Source: Chloroflexota bacterium
Lineage (GTDB): Bacteria > Chloroflexota > UBA11872 > UBA12225 > JAJDUF01
Assembly (NCBI GenBank): GCA_022826725.1
Contig: JAJDUF010000022.1
Coordinates: 62,001-126,000 of the forward strand
Direction of reading: 5' to 3'
Length of the DNA stretch: 64,000 bases
The notes under the pieces were generated by a model that ran no database searches, was not told the DNA's origin, and was given only the letters and a program-made list of their open reading frames with translations. Made by a program: the position numbers and the translations under genes. Below, in pieces: positions 25,549-34,089 of this stretch (position 1 is its first letter; each line of letters opens with the position of its first letter).

Positions 25549-25623
25549 GCGTGGCACGCAAGGCACCGGAGGCATGTAGGATGACGTGCGCGTATTGGCC
25601 GGTCGTAGGGGGGGTGAGCCGCC

Positions 25624-26124
25624 ATGGACATTCTCTATCTCGTTGATCGGTTGGAAGCCGTCGTTCACGCGGGGCAGCGCATGCCGTTCACCAACAAGAT
25701 CATGGTGGACGAGCGCGAATGTCTCGACATCGTGGACCAGATGCGTATTGTCGTGCCGGAGGAGATTAAGCAAGCCCGCCGCGTGAGCCAGGACCGTGAT
25801 CGTATCACGTCCCAGGCGCGCGAGGCGGCCGAGCGAATCACTGTTCGCGCTCAACAGCGCGCCGAGGAGATTATTGCGGAGCGTGGCCTGTTGCAAACGG
25901 CCCAAGATCAGTCGGCAGAGTTGCTGCACCAGGCCGAGACCCATTCGCGCGATATCCGCGAGGGCGCTGACGACTATGCCCTCCAGGTACTCCAGGCGCT
26001 CGACCAGCACCTGGAGTCCATCCTCGACGAGGTGCGTCACGGCATGGAGGCGATCTCCGGCCGGCCAGCGCCGCTGCTGGAAGAGGGAGAGGAGCCGGTA
26101 GCCGAGCCGGAGCCGGTCTCCTAA
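25624..26124 (+). CDS. Coiled-coil protein, DivIVA/SepIVA-like position
   Basis: 166 residues, mostly helical. An N-terminal MDILYLVDRLEAVVHAGQRM is followed by KIMVDERECLDIVDQMRIVV. A long charged coiled coil then runs from about residue 50 to 140 (ARRVSQDRDRITSQAREAAE and on), with an acidic tail. The profile resembles ATP synthase subunit b or DivIVA-type proteins. Its place between coaD and yceD matches the actinobacterial cell-division protein SepIVA, so a role in envelope or division is an inference. A G-rich ribosome site precedes the ATG. Confidence 0.65.
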   Translation: MDILYLVDRLEAVVHAGQRMPFTNKIMVDERECLDIVDQMRIVVPEEIKQARRVSQDRDRITSQAREAAERITVRAQQRAEEIIAERGLLQTAQDQSAELLHQAETHSRDIREGADDYALQVLQALDQHLESILDEVRHGMEAISGRPAPLLEEGEEPVAEPEPVS

Positions 26125-26198
26125 CGCACGCTGCGAACTCACCTGCCAACGGCGGCTGCTTGTCGCTCCGAGCTTCTTTTGTGCGGATGTGAATACCC

Positions 26199-26765
26199 AT
26201 GAACGGACTGCGCTTTAACGTTGCCGCCCTGCTCAAGGAGCCGACCGGCGCCTCGCGGGAGCGAGCCATCCGCGTGCCACCGACGACCATCGGTGACCGC
26301 ACACTCATGGCCCCTCTCCAGGGGATGGTCAAGCTGCTGCGGGTCGTGCCGCGGCGCAATCAAGCCGGTGCTATCCTCGCGTTAGGCGAGCTTACGACGA
26401 CGGCGACAGCCGAGTGCAGCCGGTGCCTCGCGGCTGCCGCGTACCCGGTCTCGTTCGCATTCGAGGCCACCTACTATCCGCAGGTAGACGTTGTGACTGG
26501 CTGCCCGGTAATGCCGCACCAAGATGACCTCGGTTTCGACCTGAGCACGAACCACGAGCTTGATCTGACTGAGGCCACGCGGCAGCATATCGAGTTGGCG
26601 ATGCCGATGCAGCCGCTCTGCTCCGCGACCTGCGCCGGACTGTGTGCGATGTGCGGACGTAACCGGAATCACGAGCGGTGCCAGCACGAGGCGGCGGAGA
26701 TTGATCCGCGCCTCGCTCCCTTGCGGGCACTGCTCACTCCCGATACGCTCCAGGAGATAGTGTGA
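26199..26765 (+). CDS. yceD: YceD/DUF177 family protein
   Basis: 188 residues. It matches DUF177: a first cysteine pair in AECSRCLAAAAYPVSFAFEA and a second cluster in QPLCSATCAGLCAMCGRNRN, with NHERC following. DUF177 genes are nearly always next to rpmF, and plant and bacterial homologues have been tied to 23S rRNA accumulation. Here rpmF lies 133 bp downstream, and the gap holds a MITE-like repeat. Family assignment is secure; the molecular role is not. Confidence 0.9.
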   Translation: MNGLRFNVAALLKEPTGASRERAIRVPPTTIGDRTLMAPLQGMVKLLRVVPRRNQAGAILALGELTTTATAECSRCLAAAAYPVSFAFEATYYPQVDVVTGCPVMPHQDDLGFDLSTNHELDLTEATRQHIELAMPMQPLCSATCAGLCAMCGRNRNHERCQHEAAEIDPRLAPLRALLTPDTLQEIV

Positions 26766-26779
26766 GTGGGCCTAGCGGG

Positions 26780-26839
26780 GTCATTCCCGCAAAAGGAGAC
26801 CTTTTGCCTAACTCGTCATTCCCACACAAGCGGGAATCC
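26780..26839. repeat. Composite short repeat inside the yceD-rpmF gap
   Basis: Left half of the ATTCCC hairpin (26780-26794), then the MITE end GGAGACCTTTTGCCTAACTC (26795-26814), then a full ATTCCC/GGGAAT hairpin (26815-26839). The architecture is identical to 1945-2003. It separates the two normally tightly linked genes. Confidence 0.75.
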
Positions 26840-26898
26840 ATTTCCCTTTACACGATGAAGCAAGAGCCGTAATCGGCCAGTAGAGAAGGAGGCCAGTT

Positions 26899-27099
26899 GT
26901 GGGCGCCCTACCCAAGAAAAAAGTGTCGAGACGGAGACGTAACAATCGGCGGCAGCACCATGTGTTGCGTCCGCCCCAGTTGGTACGTTGCCGCAATTGC
27001 GGCGAGTACCGGCTTTCGCACCACGCCTGTCTGAGTTGCGGGATGTATCGCGGTCGCGAGGTCCTGTCCAGCGACGAGCTTGCGACCAGTGCCCTCTAG
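26899..27099 (+). CDS. rpmF: 50S ribosomal protein L32
   Basis: 66 residues. VGALPKKKVSRRRRNNRRQH is the basic N-terminus of L32. The zinc ribbon is complete: CRNCGEYRLSHHACLSCGMY (CxxC-N9-CxxC). It is a component of the large ribosomal subunit. It starts at a GTG with AAGGAGG upstream. Because it keeps all four cysteines it is the zinc-bound form. Confidence 0.96.
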   Translation: MGALPKKKVSRRRRNNRRQHHVLRPPQLVRCRNCGEYRLSHHACLSCGMYRGREVLSSDELATSAL

Positions 27100-27166
27100 T
27101 GCCGACAAGTTTGTCCGCGTAGCCGAGCGAACACACTACGCCTGACTGGGAAGCCAAGCCTCGAAC

Positions 27167-28186
27167 ATGGGTCTGCAACGCCTCGCCTGGTTGTTTCCCG
27201 GACAGGGCACCCAAGCCGTTGGCATGGGACAAGCACTCTACGAGCGCTCCCCGGCAGCGCGCTCCATCATGGATGTGGCCGACGCGGCGCTCGGCGGCGA
27301 CCTGCTGCGGCGCTGCTTCACCGGGCCGGCCGATGAGTTGCGCCTCACCCTCCACACCCAGCCCGCCATCGTGGTGGTGAGCTTGGCCTCGCTGGCTGCG
27401 TGCGTCGAGGCGTTGGCCGAGGGGGACTTGACCGGCGCCCCGGAAGAGTGGTTTGGTGCTCACCTCCCCCGGGAGTTGGAACCGGCCTACGTTGCCGGGC
27501 ATAGTGTCGGGGAGCTTGCGGCGCTCATCGCTACCGGCGCGCTCTCCTTGGTGGATGGTCTGCGCCTGGTGCAAGCGCGCGCACAAGCGATGCAGGAGGC
27601 CGGCGCTGCTCGCCCCGGTACGATGGCGGCGGTGCTCGGCTTGCCTTTTGTCGAGGTGGCCGCGGCGTGCGCTGCGGCGCTGGACGAGGTGCCGGGTAGC
27701 TACGTGACGGTCGCCACGCACAACGAGCCAACCCAGGCCGTGATCGCTGGCGACCCGGCGGGAGTCGCAGCGGCCGGCGCGGCCGCCCGGCAGCGCGGGG
27801 CCAGGCGAGTCGTGCGTTTAGCGGTGCGTGCCGCCTTTCACTCGGCGGCGATGCGACCGGCCGCCGCGGCATTGGCCGCGCCTGTCGCCGCGTTGGCTAT
27901 CCGGCCACCACGAGCGCCGGTGGTGCTCAATACCTCGGCGCGGCCGACGCGCGATCCCGACGTGATCCGTACCGCGCTGACCACCCAGGTGCGCCAGCGG
28001 GTGCGCTGGGCGGATACGGTAAGCTATCTGCTTGCACAGGATGTAACACTGTTTCTGGAGTGTGGGCCGGGCCAGGTTCTCACTAATACGGTACGCCGTC
28101 GCAACGCCACTGCCGAGACGTGGGCAGCGGCTGCCCCGGAAGAAGTAGCGACCGCCACGGCGGGCCTCCGGGCACATTGGGGTTGA
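27167..28186 (+). CDS. fabD: Malonyl-CoA:ACP transacylase
   Basis: 339 residues. It loads malonyl groups from CoA onto acyl carrier protein for fatty-acid chain extension. The start WLFPGQGTQAVGMGQALYER is diagnostic. The nucleophile is in AGHSVGELAALIATGALS (Ser near residue 117), and the histidine is in VRAAFHSAAMRPAA. The C-terminal CGPGQVLTNTVRRR is typical. It is 2 bp from fabG, so they are one operon. plsX, fabH and acpP, often in this cluster, are absent here. Confidence 0.95.
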   Translation: MGLQRLAWLFPGQGTQAVGMGQALYERSPAARSIMDVADAALGGDLLRRCFTGPADELRLTLHTQPAIVVVSLASLAACVEALAEGDLTGAPEEWFGAHLPRELEPAYVAGHSVGELAALIATGALSLVDGLRLVQARAQAMQEAGAARPGTMAAVLGLPFVEVAAACAAALDEVPGSYVTVATHNEPTQAVIAGDPAGVAAAGAAARQRGARRVVRLAVRAAFHSAAMRPAAAALAAPVAALAIRPPRAPVVLNTSARPTRDPDVIRTALTTQVRQRVRWADTVSYLLAQDVTLFLECGPGQVLTNTVRRRNATAETWAAAAPEEVATATAGLRAHWG

Positions 28187-28188
28187 AA

Positions 28189-28938
28189 ATGGGCAACTTA
28201 CGTGATCGTGTGGCCGTCATTACGGGCGCGTCCAGTGGCTTGGGCGCGGCAATGGCGCGGCGGTTTGCAGCCGCCGGTGCCAGCGTCGTGGTCAATTACC
28301 GCGGCAATGAAGCCGGTGCCACCGCCGTCGTTGCGGCAATCCACGCCGACGGGGGGCAGGCCGTCGCTCACCAGGCCAACGTCACCCAGAGCGCGGCCGC
28401 CGACGGCTTGATCGCTCGTGCGGTGCAGGAATTCGGGCGGCTCGACATCCTGGTGAACAACGCCGGTATGCGCCAGGACGCGCTCATCTTGCGGATGAAG
28501 GAGCAGGATTGGCAGGCTGTACTGACGACCAACCTCACCGCTGCCTTCCTCTGTACCCGTCCGGCGCTCAGAACGATGGTGCGTCAACGTTACGGCCGCA
28601 TCCTCAACGTGGCCTCGGTAGTCGGAGTCACCGGGAACGCCGGCCAGGCCAACTACGCCGCGGCGAAGGCCGGCCTCATCGGCTTGACCCGCGCGACGGC
28701 CCGCGAGGTCGCCACGCGCGGGATTACGGTCAACGTCCTGGCGCCGGGGTTCTTTCATACCCGGATGACCGCCGACGTCACGGAGGAGATGCGGAAGTTC
28801 GTAATGAACCAAATCCCGATGGGCCGCTGGGGTGACCCGGCGGAGACCGCCGCCGCCGCCGCGTTTCTGGTCAGCGACGATGCCGGCTACATTACGGGCC
28901 AGGTGCTCAACGTAGACGGCGGGCTGGTCATGGCCTAG
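28189..28938 (+). CDS. fabG: 3-oxoacyl-[ACP] reductase
   Basis: 249 residues, a classical short-chain dehydrogenase. It reduces 3-oxoacyl-ACP with NADPH. The cofactor loop is VAVITGASSGLGAAMARRFA. NNAGMRQDAL is at strand 4, the catalytic serine is in LNVASVVGVTGNAG, and the YxxxK pair is in NYAAAKAGLIGLTRATA. The end YITGQVLNVDGGLVM is typical of FabG. The ATG at 28189 comes just after the fabD stop; the frame is open further into fabD but that is not real coding. Confidence 0.94.
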   Translation: MGNLRDRVAVITGASSGLGAAMARRFAAAGASVVVNYRGNEAGATAVVAAIHADGGQAVAHQANVTQSAAADGLIARAVQEFGRLDILVNNAGMRQDALILRMKEQDWQAVLTTNLTAAFLCTRPALRTMVRQRYGRILNVASVVGVTGNAGQANYAAAKAGLIGLTRATAREVATRGITVNVLAPGFFHTRMTADVTEEMRKFVMNQIPMGRWGDPAETAAAAAFLVSDDAGYITGQVLNVDGGLVMA

Positions 28939-28971
28939 AGTAGCTCTCAGCCGTCGGCTTTCGGCACGTTT

Positions 28972-29097
28972 GGAGACCTTTGCATAACTCGTCATTCCCG
29001 CGAAAGTGGGAATCCAAATCCCCACTCCCCCTGGGAGAGGGCCGGGGTGAGGGTTCCCCCTCTCGCACTCCATCCGGGTAGTTACGCAAAGGTCTCC
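28972..29097. mobile_element. MITE-like element, 126 bp, complete copy
   Basis: The ends are inverted repeats: GGAGACCTTTGCATAACT at 28972-28989, and its complement with one change at 29080-29097 (17 of 18 match). Inside are a full ATTCCC-N8-GGGAAT hairpin (28991-29014) and a C-type stem with a GCCGGGGTGAGGG tail (about 29023-29053). There is no coding capacity. No flanking target duplication is obvious for this copy. The right end matches the copy at 61861-61982 in 23 of 26 bases. Confidence 0.75.
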
Positions 29098-29193
29098 GCA
29101 AGCGAGAATCTTGCAGGTAGGTAGACTGACGGAACGGAACGACCGAGCTTCCGGCGCAGCGTGAATCACCTCCCGCATCAGGACGAACACGTT

Positions 29194-30537
29194 ATGCTCC
29201 GCAAGGTACTCATTGCGAACCGCGGCGAGATTGCCGTGCGGATCATCCGCGCCTGCTGTGACCTCGGCATCGCCACGGTTGCGGTCTACTCGGAAGCGGA
29301 CCGCGACGCCTTGCATGTGCGCCTCGCCCACGAGGCCGTCTGCATCGGCCCGGCCCCGACGGCCCAAAGCTATCTCCACATCCCCAACATTGTCAGCGCG
29401 GCGCTCATCACCGGCGCCGACGCTGTCCATCCTGGTGCCGGCTTTCTGGCCGAGAATCACTACTTCGCGGAAATCTGCGAGAAATATCAGCTCGTTTTCA
29501 TCGGCCCACACCCGGCCGTCATCGAGCGACTCTCCGATAAGGTAACTGCGCGCCGGGCCATGCGGGAAGTGGGGCTGCCGGTATTGCCGGGATCAGAGGG
29601 GTTCGCACCGGACTTGGCCGCGGCGGCCGATACGGCGGCGGCGATTGGCTACCCTGTCATGCTCAAGGCGGTGGGCGGCGGCGGCGGCCGCGGTATTCGG
29701 TCCGTCGCCAGTGAAGCCGAGCTGTCCCGCTTTTTCCCTATCGCCCAAGCGGAAGCCGAGGCCTCGTTCGGCAGCGATCACCTCTACGTCGAAAAGCACT
29801 TGGTTGACGCCCGGCACGTTGAGGTGCAGGTGTTGGGAGATCGCCACGGGAACGTGATCCACGTCGGTGATCGTGACTGTACGTTGCAGCGTCGCCATCA
29901 GAAGATCGTCGAGGAAGCCCCCTCCCCGCAGCTTTCTCCGGCGCTCCAGCAACGGCTGCGCGAGGTCGCGGTCATCGGCGCCGAGGCCGTCGGCTATACC
30001 AGCGCCGGAACGTTCGAGTTCCTCGTTGATCGCGCCGAAAACTATTACTTTATGGAAGTCAATACCCGCTTGCAGGTCGAGCATACCGTCACCGAGGTGA
30101 TTTCCGGCCTCGATCTGGTGCGCGAGCAGCTCTTGATCGCCGGCGGCGAGCAGTCGGTGCGCCGCCAGGAAGACATCGTGCTGTCCGGTCATGCGCTGGA
30201 GTGCCGCATCAACGTCGAGGATGTTGAGCACGGGTTTGCTCCGAGCGCCGGGCAAGTCACCGCCTACCTGCCGCCCGGTGGACCGCAGGTGCGCGTCGAT
30301 TCGCACCTCTACACCGGCTATCATATCCCGCCCCACTACGATTCCCTCGCCGCAAAGGTCATCACCTGGGGCCAGGACCGCGCTGAGGCGATAGCAGTCA
30401 TGCGGCGGGCGCTCGACGAGCTGACGATTGAAGGCGTTGCGACCACGGTGGCGTTTCAGCGGCGGATCATCGGCGATCCGCTGTTCGAGCGCGGGGAGCT
30501 TTCGACGACCTCCGTGGACGAGTACTTTCTCACGTAG
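29194..30537 (+). CDS. accC: Biotin carboxylase subunit of acetyl-CoA carboxylase
   Basis: 447 residues. It carboxylates the biotin of AccB with ATP and bicarbonate, the entry step of fatty-acid synthesis. MLRKVLIANRGEIAVRIIRA opens it. The Gly-rich ATP loop is MLKAVGGGGGRGIRSV. QVEHTVTEVISGLDLV and the conserved EMN motif (FMEVNTRLQVEH, here EVN) are in the ATP-grasp domain. ECRINVEDVEHGFAPSAGQV is the C-terminal domain. I chose the ATG at 29194; an in-frame GTG at 29161 adds 11 codons. accB is not next to it. A MITE separates it from fabG. Confidence 0.93.
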   Translation: MLRKVLIANRGEIAVRIIRACCDLGIATVAVYSEADRDALHVRLAHEAVCIGPAPTAQSYLHIPNIVSAALITGADAVHPGAGFLAENHYFAEICEKYQLVFIGPHPAVIERLSDKVTARRAMREVGLPVLPGSEGFAPDLAAAADTAAAIGYPVMLKAVGGGGGRGIRSVASEAELSRFFPIAQAEAEASFGSDHLYVEKHLVDARHVEVQVLGDRHGNVIHVGDRDCTLQRRHQKIVEEAPSPQLSPALQQRLREVAVIGAEAVGYTSAGTFEFLVDRAENYYFMEVNTRLQVEHTVTEVISGLDLVREQLLIAGGEQSVRRQEDIVLSGHALECRINVEDVEHGFAPSAGQVTAYLPPGGPQVRVDSHLYTGYHIPPHYDSLAAKVITWGQDRAEAIAVMRRALDELTIEGVATTVAFQRRIIGDPLFERGELSTTSVDEYFLT

Positions 30538-30629
30538 CCGGCTTGGATGTATTGATGGCAGCGGGTAGCAGTTCAACGCAGAGCCTGGTGAGAGGTCGTG
30601 CATCAGCGCATCATGAGGATGGCGTCGCT

Positions 30630-31139
30630 GTGAGTGCTCCCGACCAAGTCACGACCGTAGAGCATCCCCGGCGCCGGCAGCGGCGCTGGTCAGGCCGGCG
30701 GCAGGCACGCATGTTGGCCTTTCAGATCCTATTCGGCCTCGACCTGAACCCCCTCGCGCCCGACGTGGCTCTCCGCCAGCGTCTAGCCGAAGCCGGGGAG
30801 GTTAACGAGCCGGTCGCAGACTACCTGAAGGTCCTGGTGGAGGGGGCCTGGGCGCGCTTGCCCGAGATTGATACGCGGTTGGCCAGCGCAGCCCCGGCCT
30901 GGCCGCTGTCACAGATGGCGCGCGTAGACAAGAGCATTCTGCGTCTGGCAATCTACGAGTTGCTGTACGGTGCCGACGTGCCCGACCGAGTCGCCATCAA
31001 TGAGGCCATCGAGCTGGCCAAGGTCTTCGGTCACGATACGTCCGCGCGCTTTGTCAACGGTGTCTTGGGCACCATCCAGGCCGAGAAAGAAGCTGCCGCT
31101 ACCACTACCGGGGGGAGTGAGGAATTGCTGAAGCGATGA
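30630..31139 (+). CDS. nusB: Transcription antitermination factor NusB
   Basis: 169 residues from the GTG at 30630. NusB binds boxA RNA with NusE (S10) to prevent early termination in rRNA operons. GRRQARMLAFQILFGLDLNP is the typical first helix. LPEIDTRLASAAPAWPLSQM, the RVDKSILRLAIYELLYGADV motif and the VAINEAIELAKVFGHDTSAR block are the family core. The start is not certain: an in-frame ATG at 30555 would add 25 residues. It overlaps tatC by 4 bp (ATGA), so both are coupled. Confidence 0.92.
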   Translation: MSAPDQVTTVEHPRRRQRRWSGRRQARMLAFQILFGLDLNPLAPDVALRQRLAEAGEVNEPVADYLKVLVEGAWARLPEIDTRLASAAPAWPLSQMARVDKSILRLAIYELLYGADVPDRVAINEAIELAKVFGHDTSARFVNGVLGTIQAEKEAAATTTGGSEELLKR

Positions 31140-32161
31140 ATCCGTTACAGGCCGCGGATGCTCCCACCCCCACTCCGATTCCTCCTACCCCCACCCCGCC
31201 GCCGGTGAGCGCCGAGGAGCTATTCCAGGGATTCTCCCTGTTCGAGGGTTGGACCCCCTACATCGTGTTCCCGGCGATGGGAGTGCTCCTCCTCCTCATC
31301 CTGCTCGCGGTGTCCCTGGTCCTCAAGTGGCCCGCCTGGCTCCCCTGGGGCCGGCCGCGCCGCGTGCGGCCGATAGACGAGCGCGGCGTGTCCACCGAGG
31401 AATTGACCCTCGGCGAGCACCTCATCGAGCTACGCAATCGCCTCGTCATCTCCGCCGCCGGTGTGCTCGTGACCGCGATGGTGGGATTCGTCTTCTGGCA
31501 GCCCCTGCTCGACTTCGTGATGGACCCTTGTCAGGGTTGCCTCTTCCAAGCCATCCGGCCGACCGAGCAAATCTTCGTCATTTTCAGGTTGGTGATCTTC
31601 GCCGGCGTCATCATGGCGATGCCCCTGATCGTCTGGCAGATTTGGGCCTTTGTTGCCCCGGGGCTGACCTACACGGAGCGTCGCTACATCGTGCTGCTGG
31701 CGCCGGGCGCGACGGTAGCGCTGCTGGCCGGGGTGTCCTTCGCCTACTACCTCGTCTTGCCGTTGGCGCTCTGTGTCTTGGCCGGCGAATGTGGAGAGTT
31801 GAGTACCATCTTCCGGTCGGAAAACATCACCATCAACCTGTCCATTGACGAGTACGTGCGGTTCATCACCCGGATGCTGCTCGCCATCGGGATTATCTTC
31901 GAGCTGCCGCTCTTCATGTATTTCTTTGCCCGTGTGCGCTTGATCCATCCGCGGATGCTCGTCCGCATGAGGCGTTACGTCGTCGTGATCGCCGTCGTCC
32001 TGGCCGCGATCATTACCCCCACGGTGGACCCACTCAACCAGGCGCTCGTAGCCATCCCCATTCTCATCCTGTACGAGGTTGGCATTCTCCTGACGCGGCT
32101 CGCCTACCGCCAGGGCGGCTCGGATGAGCCGGAGCCGCCGCCGGAGGCCGCTACACCTTGA
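31136..32161 (+). CDS. tatC: Sec-independent translocase TatC with N-terminal extra helix
   Basis: 341 residues, longer than the usual 240-260. TatC is the receptor for twin-arginine signal peptides. The canonical protein starts at LGEHLIELRNRLVISAAGVL (about residue 92), followed by six helices. PLIVWQIWAFVAPGLTYTER carries the conserved loop, and SIDEYVRFITRMLLAIGIIF the later helices. Before it lies a Pro/Thr-rich stretch (PTPTPIPPTPTPPP) and an added hydrophobic helix FPAMGVLLLLILLAVSLVLK. It overlaps nusB by 4 bp and its end overlaps the convergent MATE gene by 11 bp. tatA is not adjacent. Confidence 0.93.
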   Translation: MNPLQAADAPTPTPIPPTPTPPPVSAEELFQGFSLFEGWTPYIVFPAMGVLLLLILLAVSLVLKWPAWLPWGRPRRVRPIDERGVSTEELTLGEHLIELRNRLVISAAGVLVTAMVGFVFWQPLLDFVMDPCQGCLFQAIRPTEQIFVIFRLVIFAGVIMAMPLIVWQIWAFVAPGLTYTERRYIVLLAPGATVALLAGVSFAYYLVLPLALCVLAGECGELSTIFRSENITINLSIDEYVRFITRMLLAIGIIFELPLFMYFFARVRLIHPRMLVRMRRYVVVIAVVLAAIITPTVDPLNQALVAIPILILYEVGILLTRLAYRQGGSDEPEPPPEAATP

Positions 32162-33632
32162 TGCTGGCCCAGTATCCGCGGCGATAGCGCCACGCTATGA
32201 TCGCCGCTTCGATGGCACTGCCCAGCGCAAAGCTCGCAAAGGCGCCCGGTAGACCCCATCCCAGCCCCAGCGCAAACCACCACGCCAGCGGCAGCCGCAC
32301 GACCCACATGCTCAGGCCCGATACCAGCATGGGAAAGCGGGTATCGCCGGCACCCCGTAACGCACCGGCCAACACCATTGAGAAGGCAAAAAAGGGTTGG
32401 CCCAAGGCGAGCACTCGCAGCGCCTCGGCGCCGACCCGGACGATCTCCGGATCGCCCGTGAACAGCCGCACTAGCCAGGGGCCGCCGGCAAAAAACAGCA
32501 TCGCCAGCGATCCCATCCAGAGCAGCGCCGAGCGCACCGCAAACCAGGTCGCTCGCCGCGCCCGGTCCGGCCGCTCCGCGCCCAGTGCCTGACCGGTCAG
32601 CGCCGACGCGGCGATACCGAACGCAAAGCCGGGCATGAACGAGAGAGACATCAGCGCGAACACCACCCGCTGCGCAGCAAAGACGGTTGTACCCAGCCCG
32701 ATCACGATGGTCGAGAACATCAGAAAGCCCGACGACCGTGACAAGCCCTCGATGAGCGACGGCAGCCCGATCTGCACCAGCCGCTTGATGATGTCTAGGT
32801 CGGGGTGCCAGCCCTCCCGCCCCAGCAGGCTCAGGCGCTGTCTCGACGAGGCGCGCAGCAGGAAGAATGCCAATACGCCGGCGCCAGCGCTGCGGCCGAT
32901 GGCCGCGGCCCACGCGGCCCCCTCCACGCCAAGCGCCGGAAAGCCCAGATGCCCGAAGATCAGCACGTAGTCCAGCGAGATGTTGACCACGTTGATGAGC
33001 ATGGCCGCCATCATCGGCTTTCGGCTGTCACCGACGCCGCGTAGCCCGGCACCCAGCACAAAGGACGCGATGAGAAAGCCCGAGAAGAGGAACGTGATCC
33101 GCAGGTAGCTGCCGCCCAGCGTGACCACCGTGGATTCGGCGCCCAGCAGCCGGACAATGTGCTCGGCCGCCGGTACGCCGCAAAGCGCCAAGAGCACTCC
33201 CGCCCCCAGCGCCAGCAGCACCGACTGCTTCAGCACCCGTGAGGCCTCGGCTGGTCGCCGCTCGCCGGTCCGCCGTGCCACCAACGCCGTGGTGCTCACC
33301 GCCAACGCGCCGATGGACATGAAGATGACGAAGAGTATCTGCGTGCCGATCCCCACGCCCGCGATGGCCGCCGCGCCCAACCGGGAGACCATGAGCAGGT
33401 CAACCATCCCCACCGCAGTTTGCAGCAGGTTCTCGACGATCACCGGCCAGGCCAGGCCGAACACCAAGCGGCGGATCGAGCGGTTGTCGTCGAGCACGGC
33501 CGGAGCAGGCGTCGAACGCGCCGGCACATCGGAAGCCAGGTCGCCCCGCCCCTGGGGCGTCGCCGCGGCCGGCGCCGGTGCTGCCTCGCTGGGGGCGCTG
33601 GCCCGGCGCTCGTCACGTAGCGGTGTCGTCAT
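32151..33632 (-). CDS. MATE family efflux transporter
   Basis: 493 residues, 12 hydrophobic segments in two homologous halves. The first half opens RRLVFGLAWPVIVENLLQTA with VGMVDLLMVSRLGAAAIAGV; the second is at LVQIGLPSLIEGLSRSSGFL. It is a cation-coupled exporter of small, often cationic compounds; substrate unknown. The chosen ATG (33632) gives a 45-residue cytosolic Ala/Pro-rich leader. The frame extends 84 codons upstream through non-coding sequence. An extended -10 stands 64 bp upstream. Its 3' end overlaps tatC. Confidence 0.9.
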   Translation of the reverse strand: MTTPLRDERRASAPSEAAPAPAAATPQGRGDLASDVPARSTPAPAVLDDNRSIRRLVFGLAWPVIVENLLQTAVGMVDLLMVSRLGAAAIAGVGIGTQILFVIFMSIGALAVSTTALVARRTGERRPAEASRVLKQSVLLALGAGVLLALCGVPAAEHIVRLLGAESTVVTLGGSYLRITFLFSGFLIASFVLGAGLRGVGDSRKPMMAAMLINVVNISLDYVLIFGHLGFPALGVEGAAWAAAIGRSAGAGVLAFFLLRASSRQRLSLLGREGWHPDLDIIKRLVQIGLPSLIEGLSRSSGFLMFSTIVIGLGTTVFAAQRVVFALMSLSFMPGFAFGIAASALTGQALGAERPDRARRATWFAVRSALLWMGSLAMLFFAGGPWLVRLFTGDPEIVRVGAEALRVLALGQPFFAFSMVLAGALRGAGDTRFPMLVSGLSMWVVRLPLAWWFALGLGWGLPGAFASFALGSAIEAAIIAWRYRRGYWASIKV

Positions 33633-33695
33633 CACCCCTTCATCGCCGGGGGGCCGCGCTCCGTGGGGACGGTCGCGGGTGTCGGCGCGGCCGCC

Positions 33696-33704
33696 ATTGT
33701 AGCA
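33696..33704 (-). promoter_or_regulatory. Extended -10 promoter of the MATE gene
   Basis: TGCTACAAT on the minus strand, the same nine bases as at groEL and at 46244-46252. An inverted repeat CACTCG/CGAGTG overlaps its upstream edge. Confidence 0.55.
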
Positions 33705-33848
33705 CTCGCCCCATCGAGTGGGCGCGCTCCGGCCGCACCCCAGGTTGACGCCAGCGCGGACGCGGCATACACTTGAGAGGGTAGGCTGACTGGCAGCCTG
33801 TGCTCGCAACCCCTCTGCTGCGCCACCACGCAAGAGAGGGAGTGTCCG

Positions 33849-33923
33849 GGCGGCGTAGCCAAGTGGTAAGGCGGGGGTCTGCAAAACCCCTATTCAGCGG
33901 TTCGATTCCGCTCGCCGCCTCCA
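33849..33923 (+). tRNA. tRNA-Cys (GCA) with encoded CCA
   Basis: Complete cloverleaf. The 7-bp acceptor stem is GGCGGCG/CGCCGCC. The D-arm is GCC/GGC and the anticodon stem GGGGT/ACCCC, with loop CTGCAAA and anticodon GCA at 33881-33883. The T-arm is AGCGG/CCGCT. The discriminator base U is at 33920 and CCA is at 33921-33923. All stems pair fully. Confidence 0.97.
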
Positions 33924-34089
33924 AACTCAGCCCGATTTCTTCCCTAAAGCTGTCTGTGTACCAAATGTGTACCGGTCCAAAACGATAGGCCCCCATCTTT
34001 CCAGCCGAATTGGAATCCAACGGAGGGCCTACTGACTATTCACAGACAAGACCTTTGGCACGCTGGCGGCGCCGGGTATGGTCAGGGGT

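Noticed and set aside
26160..26185. A shared CCGAGCTTCTTT motif before yceD (26169) and before nuoA (35025)
   Set aside because: Only two copies, different spacing to the start codons and no matching promoter elements at yceD, so chance cannot be excluded.
28198..29511. A 437-codon minus-strand frame across fabG and the start of accC
   Set aside because: It is antisense to two clear genes and crosses the MITE, and it has no recognisable domain.
33701..33720. A CIRCE-like inverted repeat upstream of the MATE gene (TAGCACTC...GAGTG)
   Set aside because: The spacer is 8, not 9, bases and the right arm matches only GAGTG. The left arm is largely the TGCTACAAT promoter element, so the likeness is coincidental.
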